A stretch of DNA of 64,000 nucleotides from an uncultured Carboxylicivirga sp. (GTDB lineage: Bacteria > Bacteroidota > Bacteroidia > Bacteroidales > Marinilabiliaceae). The position numbers were made by a program, and so were the translations under genes. Numbering within the stretch: the first letter of the stretch is position 1; every line of letters starts with the position of its first letter. Where the stretch lies: contig CANNEA010000001.1 in the NCBI GenBank assembly GCA_947503525.1, positions 1-64,000 of the forward strand, written 5' to 3'. The notes beneath the pieces are model-generated. The model did no database searches. It saw nothing but the letters and a program-made list of their open reading frames with translations, and was not told where the DNA came from. Shown here piece after piece: positions 36,798 to 44,855 of the stretch.

Positions 36798-39455
36798 CTA
36801 ATCAATATTCAAACTGATTTTTAGGCCCCAGCTACGATACTGACCATCTTCAATACCAACAAAAGTACCGATGCTGCCCATAAAGAAGATTTGGCTTATG
36901 CCGTAGCCAAACTCGGCATAATTACGGAAATTGGGTTGAGTCAGATAACTGGCATAAACATTCTCAAGCCATAGTCGATTACTTACCCAAGGTAAAAATT
37001 TGAGTAATAAATAAGGTGTTGTGTATGACACATGGGCCTGAGCAAACCATTCATTGGTACTGACACTATAATCGTCCAATAGGTTAAAGGTATCGTGCCA
37101 TTCCTTAAAACTTATTGGTATCTCGTTGGTGTTGAAATGCTGGAAACGCGAGAAATGCATTTGATTATTACGACTGAAATATCCTCCGCCGGCTTGCCAT
37201 TTAAAGGCATTGAAGATGCCCCATTCCTTATTTTGCCATACCGAGGCATGGATTAATTCATAGTCCGATTCACTGCTGGCAACATCTTTTAAGCCCCGTT
37301 GATAGCCCAATTGAAAGCTTGGATACTTTGATCCACGCATATACTTCCTGCCTTTCCACATGCGGTAACGCAAACGAGGTGTGTATTTTACAGTGGCACT
37401 AATGTGCATGTCTTTCTGATCTCGTAAATGATCTGGTGTTACCTGATCGTTGGGCGGAATATTTTCGGCATAATCCTTTGATGGATAGGCAATGGACCAA
37501 TTGGTATGATTCTTTAATTCATAATAGTTATTGTACGATGCTCCAACATTTAAACGCATGCCATGCATCGGGTCAATCCCATGATTAAGGGATATGTAGT
37601 TGCGCTGATAGAGTTTCATATAATGCTCCTTGAAGAAGAGGGCGGAAATGGAATTTAAGGTACGGTCAATGCCATAGCGGCTATTAAAATCTTTACTATC
37701 CTGACCAAAGCCTACTCCAATACTGGCCCTTGCCTTTGGGGCAAAGGAGTAATTGGTATATGCGCTCCATAGCACCTTCTTTCGATTAAAGGCATACTTA
37801 ATTTTAGGTCGGAAGCTAAACTGATGTACCGAGTCAATATCATATCTTAATCTAAATCCTTGCTCATAACTCCAACCATCAACTGCATTAAAGTCCACCT
37901 GCTTTAATCCGATTAAGCCATCGTAGGTAATGCGCATAGTTGAATCAACAGCATAAAAGGTATGACCTGAAAGAAATCCATTGGATACCTTTGAAAAAGC
38001 GGATTTCTCCTTTGGTTTAACCTTGGCGGTATCGTTCTGCATCTTAACCAGCTTAAGCGAATCCTTCACCTCAAATCCTTTAAGCTCATCCTTGGTCAAG
38101 GGAATCGGACGCATCTTCTCCCAATACAAGGAATCTTTTTGAGTCGTATCTTTCTTGTGGGTGATTTTGTAAGTGTCTTTGATTTCCAGGGATTCTTCTT
38201 CATCCATTTCCTTCTTGCGCGATTCCTTTTCGATAAGACGTGACAGTTTAATCATCTCGCGGTTGGAGAGCTCTTCTTTCTCCAACAACTCTTCCATCTT
38301 TCGTTGAGTTCTACTCTTCTCTATCGCTTCTGCTTCCTTTATTGCTCTTTCACCTTCAGCTTTTATTGCGGCTTCTTCGGCAGCATATTGTTTCATTAAT
38401 ACACCAGGAACAGGTAAGCCTGTGTTTAGTACAATGTCAGAGTACTTTACCGAGCCGGCATAACGGAAGTCAGCTTTCACGCCAAAGATTGAGGCCTTCA
38501 CATTAAAGCGGTGACTGATGGGTAACCATGAGCGATCTTTAACCGGTGCATAAACCTGCTTGATATTGATCTCTCCGAAAAAAGCATCGTTGGTTACATC
38601 AATGGAGTGGATGTTCCATAGGTTATCGACTATGTAAATATAGCCTACATAGGTTTGCTGGCTTTTTCGTTTTGGGACGACCTTAATTTTATTAACGGTG
38701 ACATCTCCTTCGTAGAAGAAACCTTCATACACGAACTTATAATGCGAAAAAGAGTTGGGTGCCAAAGGAGAGATGGCCATGTCCTGATGAGGTTCGTAAA
38801 AGCTATAGGTAATATAACCCATTACATCATTTTCATTACTATCGGGAAACGTACTTTGTGTATTCAGTACGGTATGATCATATTTATCAGGAGCCGTAAA
38901 CTTAATTTCATTCATCGACTCCATGGTATAAGTCTTCCCAATTTCAATATCGGGACTGTCCTCTTCCTTATCCATCATCTTTTTAAAAAGCTTTGGAATT
39001 TTCTTAACCAAAAGGCTTCCTTTTAGATAGACTTCAGCCTTGTAAGCGGCTGTTTGTCGTTGGTAGTAGGGAGCCAGACTAATGGCTTTACGCATAATCG
39101 GGTAGGCGGGGTCTTCTCCTCCTGAATATACCCTCACTTCTTTGATTCGATAGGTTTGTTTTTTAAGAATAATATTACGTTCCACAAAGCTATCTGTGAC
39201 CGTGAATTTAATTTCCTGTTTTTCAAAACCCAATCCTTGAAACACCATAGTATAAGATCCCGGTTCCAATAATATCTCATATTCGCCAAGTTCATTGGTG
39301 GTGGTTCCGGTGGTGGTTTCTTTTAAGTAAATGGTGGCAAAAGGAATGGATTGGTCGCCTTCATCGGTGATCAGTCCTTTAATTCCGCCTTGCCCATTGG
39401 CCTGAATAGCCAATATGAAAAGGGGAAAGGCGAGACATAATTTTAGCATTCTCAT
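36798..39455 (-). CDS. DUF5686 protein with carboxypeptidase-regulatory-like domain (second copy)
   Basis: An outer-membrane protein of the same plan as 29168-31555 but longer (885 residues). A signal peptide (~1-22) is followed by a CarboxypepD_reg domain (~23-110, GLITDEGDQSIPFATIYLKE), DUF5686 with YPIMRKAISLAPYYQRQTAAYKAEVYLKG, and a C-terminal barrel ending in aromatic residues. Between ~370 and ~490 there is a highly charged helical insert (AIEKSRTQRKMEELLEKEEL) that the shorter paralogue lacks. The function is unknown. The insert may be a periplasmic protrusion or coiled coil. Confidence 0.85.
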   Translation of the reverse strand: MRMLKLCLAFPLFILAIQANGQGGIKGLITDEGDQSIPFATIYLKETTTGTTTNELGEYEILLEPGSYTMVFQGLGFEKQEIKFTVTDSFVERNIILKKQTYRIKEVRVYSGGEDPAYPIMRKAISLAPYYQRQTAAYKAEVYLKGSLLVKKIPKLFKKMMDKEEDSPDIEIGKTYTMESMNEIKFTAPDKYDHTVLNTQSTFPDSNENDVMGYITYSFYEPHQDMAISPLAPNSFSHYKFVYEGFFYEGDVTVNKIKVVPKRKSQQTYVGYIYIVDNLWNIHSIDVTNDAFFGEINIKQVYAPVKDRSWLPISHRFNVKASIFGVKADFRYAGSVKYSDIVLNTGLPVPGVLMKQYAAEEAAIKAEGERAIKEAEAIEKSRTQRKMEELLEKEELSNREMIKLSRLIEKESRKKEMDEEESLEIKDTYKITHKKDTTQKDSLYWEKMRPIPLTKDELKGFEVKDSLKLVKMQNDTAKVKPKEKSAFSKVSNGFLSGHTFYAVDSTMRITYDGLIGLKQVDFNAVDGWSYEQGFRLRYDIDSVHQFSFRPKIKYAFNRKKVLWSAYTNYSFAPKARASIGVGFGQDSKDFNSRYGIDRTLNSISALFFKEHYMKLYQRNYISLNHGIDPMHGMRLNVGASYNNYYELKNHTNWSIAYPSKDYAENIPPNDQVTPDHLRDQKDMHISATVKYTPRLRYRMWKGRKYMRGSKYPSFQLGYQRGLKDVASSESDYELIHASVWQNKEWGIFNAFKWQAGGGYFSRNNQMHFSRFQHFNTNEIPISFKEWHDTFNLLDDYSVSTNEWFAQAHVSYTTPYLLLKFLPWVSNRLWLENVYASYLTQPNFRNYAEFGYGISQIFFMGSIGTFVGIEDGQYRSWGLKISLNID

Positions 39456-39822
39456 GGTTAGGAGGTTTAGTTTGTAAGGTAAATATAGTAAATAGGTCCT
39501 ATTGTATCATAATGCGAGGTCGCTTAATAAGGTTGCCTCAAAATCTCAAATAATTTAGCATTAGACATAAGGCGCATTTATAGGAGAAAAGGTTACACTT
39601 GATTTGCAATAAAAAGCTTGTATATAATTAAGGAGCGGCTCTTCTGTCAAAAAGAACTCAAAGAGCCGCTGGGCATGAGTGCTACTGCCACCACTTATAT
39701 AATTTCTAGGATGAGGCAATTGTTGGCAAATCAGATATCAAAAACCCTCAACGAGTAGGCTATTAGCCTAAATAAAATAAGGTAACAGGCCCAGATCAGG
39801 TCTAGATAGGAATAAATCAAAA
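39456..39822. other. Intergenic region with a hairpin and repeat end
   Basis: 367 bp between divergent genes. It contains the left copy of a 16-bp inverted repeat and an imperfect hairpin (39634-39670). Elsewhere I see only a small TAGGCT/AGCCTA dyad near 39762; no gene is evident. Confidence 0.5.
39628..39643. repeat. Left copy of a 16-bp inverted repeat
   Basis: TTAAGGAGCGGCTCTT here is the exact reverse complement of 41594-41609. The pair encloses the amidase gene and a small membrane-protein gene. Locally, AGCGGCTCTT also pairs with AAGAGCCGCT at 39661-39670, a 10-bp hairpin without a following T-run. Confidence 0.75.
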
Positions 39823-39912
39823 ATGGCAGGTTTATACAAGCTATTGTGCTGTTATTATTTTAGTATTGTTTGGTTAATTAGAAGTCAATTGCCCAAATAT
39901 TACAATAAGCCA

Positions 39913-41070
39913 ATGTCGGAGAAACATGATAAGCCCAGAACCTTTGAAGAGGAAAAGTTACAGGCTGAGATTGATCTGCTCAAATCGGAAAAGGCCAAGA
40001 TAGATACAGAACAAGCCCGCCTGGATAAGGAGAATAAACTACCCTGGTATAAGAGTGAACGTATGATTCAGGCTTTTATAGCCGGAATAGTTGCGGTTCC
40101 TCTATTGTGGTTTTTCTTTAAGGATGTGGCCATGCCCATTTACCAAAGAGAAAATTTAAAACTGGCCTATGATGTGGAGAAAGTCAGAATTGAGAATGAA
40201 AAACAAAAGATCAGAATCGATTCCATTCAGATTTTAATGCTAGAAAAAGACTCTATAGCCAGAGTCCAACTGGAAAATGCCTGGGATCAGCTTAAAGTGA
40301 AAGAACAGGAATATGAAAAAAACAGAAACGATCTTATCCAACAGAATCAGCGCATCATTGAAGGTTTAAGGCTTAAAAATCAGAATGATCATAAGCAAGA
40401 AGAAGAAATAAAGAACCTAAAGGATAATATAGCACAGTTAAGCGTTTCTGAAATTATTACCAATCTTCCCCTTAAGTTGAATGCCGCTTTTATATTGGAA
40501 GGCGATGGTATTGAGTATTGGGAAACACCAAAAAACACCAAGCTATTTGCAGCCGCTTACCCCGACGCGCTTGTATTTCATTACGATTCTGGAGAAAGTT
40601 TGGAGACCTCAGCTAAATACCAACAAGCCGATAAAACGATGGCTTCGGTGCATGTACTTATCGGTCGCGATGGACGGATGATTCAACTCCTGCCCTTTAA
40701 CACCATAGCCTGGCATGCGGGAAAAAGTGATTACAAGGGTCGAAGTGGCTACAATAACTTTTCAATAGGCATTGAATTTGTTAATGCAGGTGCGCTCACC
40801 AAAAAAGACGGCAAGTTTCGCTCATGGATGGGTAAAGCCTATGAAGCCAGTGAGGTTGTTGAATTAACTCATAAAAATGAAAGTCAGCCCAGGTACTGGT
40901 TGAAATACACCGATGAGCAAATCAAACGTGCCGAGCAGCTTTGTCAACTGCTCACTCAAAAATTTAGCATTAAAGAAATACTGGGTCATGAAGATCTGGC
41001 GCCAGGCCGAAAACAAGACCCGGGACCGGCCTTTCCTCTTGCGAGATTTCAGGAACGGTATCTTAAATAA
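39913..41070 (+). CDS. Membrane-anchored N-acetylmuramoyl-L-alanine amidase (Amidase_2)
   Basis: Cleaves the amide bond between muramic acid and the peptide stem. From the chosen ATG, the first ~50 residues are a charged helix; one transmembrane helix follows (residues 82-99 in the long-form numbering from 39823), then a coiled coil (~105-210) and the C-terminal Amidase_2 domain (~215-415). Zinc ligands are visible as H253 (VFHYDSG), H389 (LGHEDLAPG) and D399 (KQDPGPAF); AWHAGKSD and IGIEFVNAG are also typical. The ORF is open from 39823, but the start at 39913 is preferred because the extra N-terminus is not conserved-looking. The enzyme may be held in the inner membrane facing the periplasm, and is enclosed by the inverted repeat. 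Confidence 0.85.
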   Translation: MSEKHDKPRTFEEEKLQAEIDLLKSEKAKIDTEQARLDKENKLPWYKSERMIQAFIAGIVAVPLLWFFFKDVAMPIYQRENLKLAYDVEKVRIENEKQKIRIDSIQILMLEKDSIARVQLENAWDQLKVKEQEYEKNRNDLIQQNQRIIEGLRLKNQNDHKQEEEIKNLKDNIAQLSVSEIITNLPLKLNAAFILEGDGIEYWETPKNTKLFAAAYPDALVFHYDSGESLETSAKYQQADKTMASVHVLIGRDGRMIQLLPFNTIAWHAGKSDYKGRSGYNNFSIGIEFVNAGALTKKDGKFRSWMGKAYEASEVVELTHKNESQPRYWLKYTDEQIKRAEQLCQLLTQKFSIKEILGHEDLAPGRKQDPGPAFPLARFQERYLK

Positions 41071-41101
41071 AACCTAATATTCTATTTGTACTTGTTTGCT
41101 T

Positions 41102-41491
41102 TTAAAGGTTTGTTGTGCATTGCAGAAGGATAAATAACCATGCCACTAAAAAAGCACAAGGAAATAAGATTCCGATTAGATTGTTCGAACTCAATTTGTT
41201 CCATCCTACTATAGGCAAAGCTTCAGTATCTGGATTTTTCATTTCCTCGTTTTCTACTTCTCTTAGTCGTATAATGAGGATAATGTTTCGAATAGAAACG
41301 ATTATCCAGATGGCAATTGTAAACAATCCTAAACCGATTAAAACAGATTTAAGATTCTTATCATCTGTACTTGTTTGTGAATAAGCTGCAATAAAAATGG
41401 TTTGCGACAATAAAAAGAAATTTGCTCTTTGCGCAAAAAGTCCATCTTCGTGACGAATTGATTCACGAATAAAGTCTAGTCTGGATGCCAT
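41102..41491 (-). CDS. Small membrane protein, unknown family
   Basis: I do not recognise the family of this 129-residue protein. Three hydrophobic segments are visible at ~25-40, ~50-72 and ~108-125, with a charged N-terminus (RESIRHEDGLFAQRANFF) that recalls small membrane proteins often associated with accessory regions. It is convergent with the amidase gene (31 bp between stops) and lies inside the inverted-repeat pair. Confidence 0.6.
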   Translation of the reverse strand: MASRLDFIRESIRHEDGLFAQRANFFLLSQTIFIAAYSQTSTDDKNLKSVLIGLGLFTIAIWIIVSIRNIILIIRLREVENEEMKNPDTEALPIVGWNKLSSNNLIGILFPCAFLVAWLFILLQCTTNL

Positions 41492-41593
41492 GTGCTCTAA
41501 TATTTGGTTTGGGTTTAATAATTATATCAATATACAAAATAAGCTTTAATCTTTCCATTAGTTGTGCTCATTGTTCTTCTCTCGTTTAAAGGC

Positions 41594-41609
41594 AAGAGCC
41601 GCTCCTTAA
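41594..41609. repeat. Right copy of the 16-bp inverted repeat
   Basis: AAGAGCCGCTCCTTAA is the exact reverse complement of 39628-39643. Short GTTCTT/AAGAAC matches also appear further inside each copy, at different distances. It sits just before the hairpin that follows the GH30 gene. Confidence 0.75.
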
Positions 41610-41613
41610 AACT

Positions 41614-41642
41614 ACAAAGGCCGCCATTGCGGCAGCCTTTGT
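41614..41642 (-). terminator. Hairpin at the end of the GH30 operon
   Basis: ACAAAGGC (41614-41621) pairs with GCCTTTGT (41635-41642), with an inner GCC/GGC pair. It lies ~20 bases downstream of the first GH30 stop (minus strand). The T-tract is weak (GTAGTTTT), so termination may be partial. Confidence 0.55.
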
Positions 41643-41662
41643 ATAAGCCATCTATATTTTAA

Positions 41663-43159
41663 TTAATACACCAAAGTCTGCATGGCTCTGGCCGGTATCT
41701 CTATCAGAGATTCTTCCGTTCCTACAATTAGTTTATAAGCAATGGCTTCTTCTCCATCATTCATCACTACAGTTACCATCTTTCCATCTGAATTTAAAAA
41801 GGAGGTGGAGATCAAATGACTACGGCTCGTGGTGGTACTTACACGTTTCGCGCCCTGACGAATAAATTTAGAAAAATGACCAATGTAATAATACGAAGGC
41901 GTATAAATCAATTCATTTGTACGCGTATCGGCATGAATGGGAGCAAAGCAGAAATTACCCACATGGTTTGGTCCACCGTTATGATCCAATAGGATATTCC
42001 AGTCGGTCCATCCAACGGTGCCGCAATTGAAATCATTAATCATTGAGCGTCCATACCTTTCGGCATTGGTCCAGCGCTGGTAACCATCCTGAGAAAAGCT
42101 TTCGATGCAACCTTCGGTAAATAATAGTTCCTTCTCAGGAAATGATTCTTTAACATTACGCAGATTCTCCCACATCGATTCGCCGCCAGCCCATCGCTCG
42201 TACCAATGGAAACCAATGCCCCAGGCATATTTAGCGGCTTCAGGATCGCCAAAAATAGTATTGGCACGATGTGATATCAGGTCGCGGTTATGGTCCCATA
42301 CCACAATATTTTTGGCTCCCAGTCCTTCTTTCTCCAATGTTGGTCCGAGGTAATTTTTAAGGAAGTCACGTTCTTGCTCCGCCGTATATACACACGATTC
42401 CCAGGTTTGAACGGCCATTGGTTCATTTTGAATCGTTAGTCCCCATATTGGCATTCCCTCTGCTTCGTAGGCTTTAATAAACTTAGCATAATAGCTGGCC
42501 CATGCCTGGTAATATTCGGGTTGAAGAGTTCCTCCTTGTAGCATGTGTGTTTTGCCTTTCATAAAAGCCGGAGGACTCCAGGGGCTCACATAAAATACCA
42601 AAGGATCGCTGGCTTGTGCCATGGCCTTTTTGATCATAGGAATACGAAACTGCTGATCGTGTTCAATTGAAAAGGTCTTCAATTCTTTATCGCCCTCCTC
42701 GATATAGGTATAACTGCCACTGGCAAAATCACAACTGTGTATGGTAGTGCGTAACAAAGTATAATCAATACCATCTTTACCGTAGTAGGCGCTGAGTAAT
42801 TCATCTTGCTTATCCTGGCTTAGCTCACTAAAAACCTCAGCTGAAGCATCGGTAATTGCTCCTCCAATACCCAAGAATGTTTGAAATTGTTTGTCGGGAT
42901 TTACAAAAACCGCTATTTCACTTTCCAAAGGTTGAGCACTGGGCTTAAAACTCAGATCCTGCCCTTGAGATAAGCGTAATTCAGAATCTTTTTGAGTAGT
43001 ATAAACGGCTACCTTTTTCCCTTTGGTGATAAAAGCAGGTGCTTTTTGAATCACATTTTCGCCTTCTTTCGGCGGAGTTGCACAAGCTGCTAACAATATT
43101 GATAGTGTGCCGATAAGTATTTGTTTTAGTGTCATAGTGCCTAATGTTTTATTTTTCAT
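41663..43159 (-). CDS. GH30 glycoside hydrolase, lipoprotein
   Basis: A surface or periplasmic retaining hydrolase of the GH30 family. The N-terminus is a lipoprotein signal (lipobox LLAAC, cysteine 26; M9 is an alternative start). The catalytic barrel (~75-430) includes FLGIGGAITDAS, SPWSPPAFMK, the acid/base E246 in LTIQNEP and the nucleophile E349 in ELLFTEG, followed by the side beta-structure. GH30 enzymes of Bacteroidota PULs act on beta-1,6-glucans or beta-linked glucose. It is the last gene of the SusC-SusD-SusE operon; a hairpin separates it from the second GH30 gene. Confidence 0.92.
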   Translation of the reverse strand: MKNKTLGTMTLKQILIGTLSILLAACATPPKEGENVIQKAPAFITKGKKVAVYTTQKDSELRLSQGQDLSFKPSAQPLESEIAVFVNPDKQFQTFLGIGGAITDASAEVFSELSQDKQDELLSAYYGKDGIDYTLLRTTIHSCDFASGSYTYIEEGDKELKTFSIEHDQQFRIPMIKKAMAQASDPLVFYVSPWSPPAFMKGKTHMLQGGTLQPEYYQAWASYYAKFIKAYEAEGMPIWGLTIQNEPMAVQTWESCVYTAEQERDFLKNYLGPTLEKEGLGAKNIVVWDHNRDLISHRANTIFGDPEAAKYAWGIGFHWYERWAGGESMWENLRNVKESFPEKELLFTEGCIESFSQDGYQRWTNAERYGRSMINDFNCGTVGWTDWNILLDHNGGPNHVGNFCFAPIHADTRTNELIYTPSYYYIGHFSKFIRQGAKRVSTTTSRSHLISTSFLNSDGKMVTVVMNDGEEAIAYKLIVGTEESLIEIPARAMQTLVY

Positions 43160-43276
43160 TGTATAGTTAATACAAATGCTGTTTATTACATATTTTTTAA
43201 ATATCAGAGTGAGGTTTATATGAGTTAATGTGAATTTATTATGAGTTTAACTCATCGTATTATCTTACAAAAGGAC

Positions 43277-43310
43277 CAAATGATACATTCTTAAAAAGAA
43301 TGATCATTTG
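43277..43310. promoter_or_regulatory. Long hairpin between the two GH30 genes
   Basis: CAAATGAT (43277-43284) pairs with ATCATTTG (43303-43310), and ATTCTT with AAGAAT inside, around an AAA loop. It lies in the 173-bp gap of an otherwise tight operon. With only a weak T-run it may be an attenuator or mRNA-stabilising element that sets expression of the last gene. Confidence 0.45.
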
Positions 43311-43332
43311 ATCGAATTGTAATACTCAAGGT

Positions 43333-44787
43333 TTATTTTTGCCATACATAAGTGCCAACAGCTCCTGCTGCCAAAGATGTTCGCACGATTTTGTTATCCG
43401 CACCTATATTGAAGTTTTGTGTTTGCATGCTTTTGTTAAGCACAATCAGCACAATATTTCCTTCGTCCGTTTCGAATGCCACATTGGGTATATCTCCCAA
43501 GAGATTACTATCAATGCGTTTAGAACCAGGGCGCACATGTTTTGAGGCATGAGCAATAATATAATAGGCCGGATTGCGCACTACGCTATTCCCATCAATG
43601 GTTAAAGCTCCCAAACATTCGGTACAACCTCCATCGGTATATGGTTGAAGGTTTGGATCGGCGGCGAGGTTCCACTCCAAAACCGTTTTACACCAATTAC
43701 GTGTGGCACCAATCAATAGGTTTTCGGTATGCCACTTTAAATCGTTAGCAAAATTACCCGGTGCACCTATCCACTGTTCGGTAAAATAAAGGTTCTTATC
43801 GGCATGAGCTAAATGTACCTTAGTCAGATCATTTATACTTCCTCCATACAAATGAAAAGCCGAACCATCAATGTATTTTCGGGCTTCCTGATCATTAAGT
43901 ATTTCAATGGGGTAATCTGTTCGGTCGGCATTATGGTCGTAGATAATTATCTTCGTAGATATGCCAGCGTTTTCAAAAGCCGGACCAAGGCTTTGTTTGA
44001 TAAAAGCAGCCTGATCAGCAGCCTCCATGTACATACTGGGGTTATTACCCGGGTGCAAAGGTTCGTTCTGAACGGTTATGGCATCAATGCGGATGCCCTC
44101 ATTGTCCATTGCCTCTATATATTTAACGAAGTACAAAGCATAGGCATCGTAGTATTCTGCTTTTAAGCTTCCACCTTTGGCATTTGCATTGCTCTTCATC
44201 CATGCCGGAGCAGACCAGGGTGAAGCCATAATTTTCAAATCCGGATTGATGGCCAATATCTCTTTTAGAACTGGAATGAGGTATCGCTTATCTGGAGCAA
44301 TGGAAAACTGTTCCATAGAAACATCTGTTTCGCCTGCTTGTAAATCATTATACGAAAATACAGCTTCATCCAAATCGGAAGCCCCCAGACTGACACGTAA
44401 ATAACTTATGCCAATGGCATTGTCTTCAAGGCCAAACAATTCCTCCAGCAAATTTTTTCGTTGCGTAGAGGACATGTTTGACAGGTGTAAAGCACTTCCT
44501 CCTGTGAGTGAAAAACCAAAGCCATCCATTTTCTGGTATGAAACTGCCGAATTCACTGTAATGGTCGGCAGGCTTAAATCAGTACTTAGGGGAAGTCCGC
44601 CTTCCTGAAAACTAAACTTTGCCGATTCATCTGCTGTGCTGATATAGTAAGCTATGTCGACATTCGGTTCGGGCTTGGGAGGCGGTGGAGCTACTTCTTT
44701 GCTTGTATCTTTACATCGCCATCCCATTGTGCTAAAAGTAAATAACAAGGTTAGCCCAATAATAATTCTATTTCTTATGACATTCAT
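43333..44787 (-). CDS. GH30 glycoside hydrolase, second copy
   Basis: A second GH30 enzyme, 484 residues, with an N-terminal hydrophobic segment and a possible lipobox Cys (~25, MGWRCKD). Then comes a proline-rich linker and the catalytic domain: DGFGFSLTGGSAL, SPWSAPAWMKS, the acid/base E242 in ITVQNEP and the nucleophile E337 in NLYFTEQWIG. The two GH30 proteins differ in loops and linkers, so they likely have complementary specificities such as endo and exo. It follows the SusE-like gene by 68 bp. Confidence 0.92.
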   Translation of the reverse strand: MNVIRNRIIIGLTLLFTFSTMGWRCKDTSKEVAPPPPKPEPNVDIAYYISTADESAKFSFQEGGLPLSTDLSLPTITVNSAVSYQKMDGFGFSLTGGSALHLSNMSSTQRKNLLEELFGLEDNAIGISYLRVSLGASDLDEAVFSYNDLQAGETDVSMEQFSIAPDKRYLIPVLKEILAINPDLKIMASPWSAPAWMKSNANAKGGSLKAEYYDAYALYFVKYIEAMDNEGIRIDAITVQNEPLHPGNNPSMYMEAADQAAFIKQSLGPAFENAGISTKIIIYDHNADRTDYPIEILNDQEARKYIDGSAFHLYGGSINDLTKVHLAHADKNLYFTEQWIGAPGNFANDLKWHTENLLIGATRNWCKTVLEWNLAADPNLQPYTDGGCTECLGALTIDGNSVVRNPAYYIIAHASKHVRPGSKRIDSNLLGDIPNVAFETDEGNIVLIVLNKSMQTQNFNIGADNKIVRTSLAAGAVGTYVWQK

Positions 44788-44855
44788 AATGTAATGTTTA
44801 AAACAGGTGCCAAAATGATTGTTTCTGACACCTGCAATCCCAAATTCCCGATCAA

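Noticed and set aside
39823-39912. Upstream start of the amidase gene
   Set aside because: The extra 30 residues contain many tyrosines and no signal features, and the ATG at 39913 begins a typical charged N-terminus.
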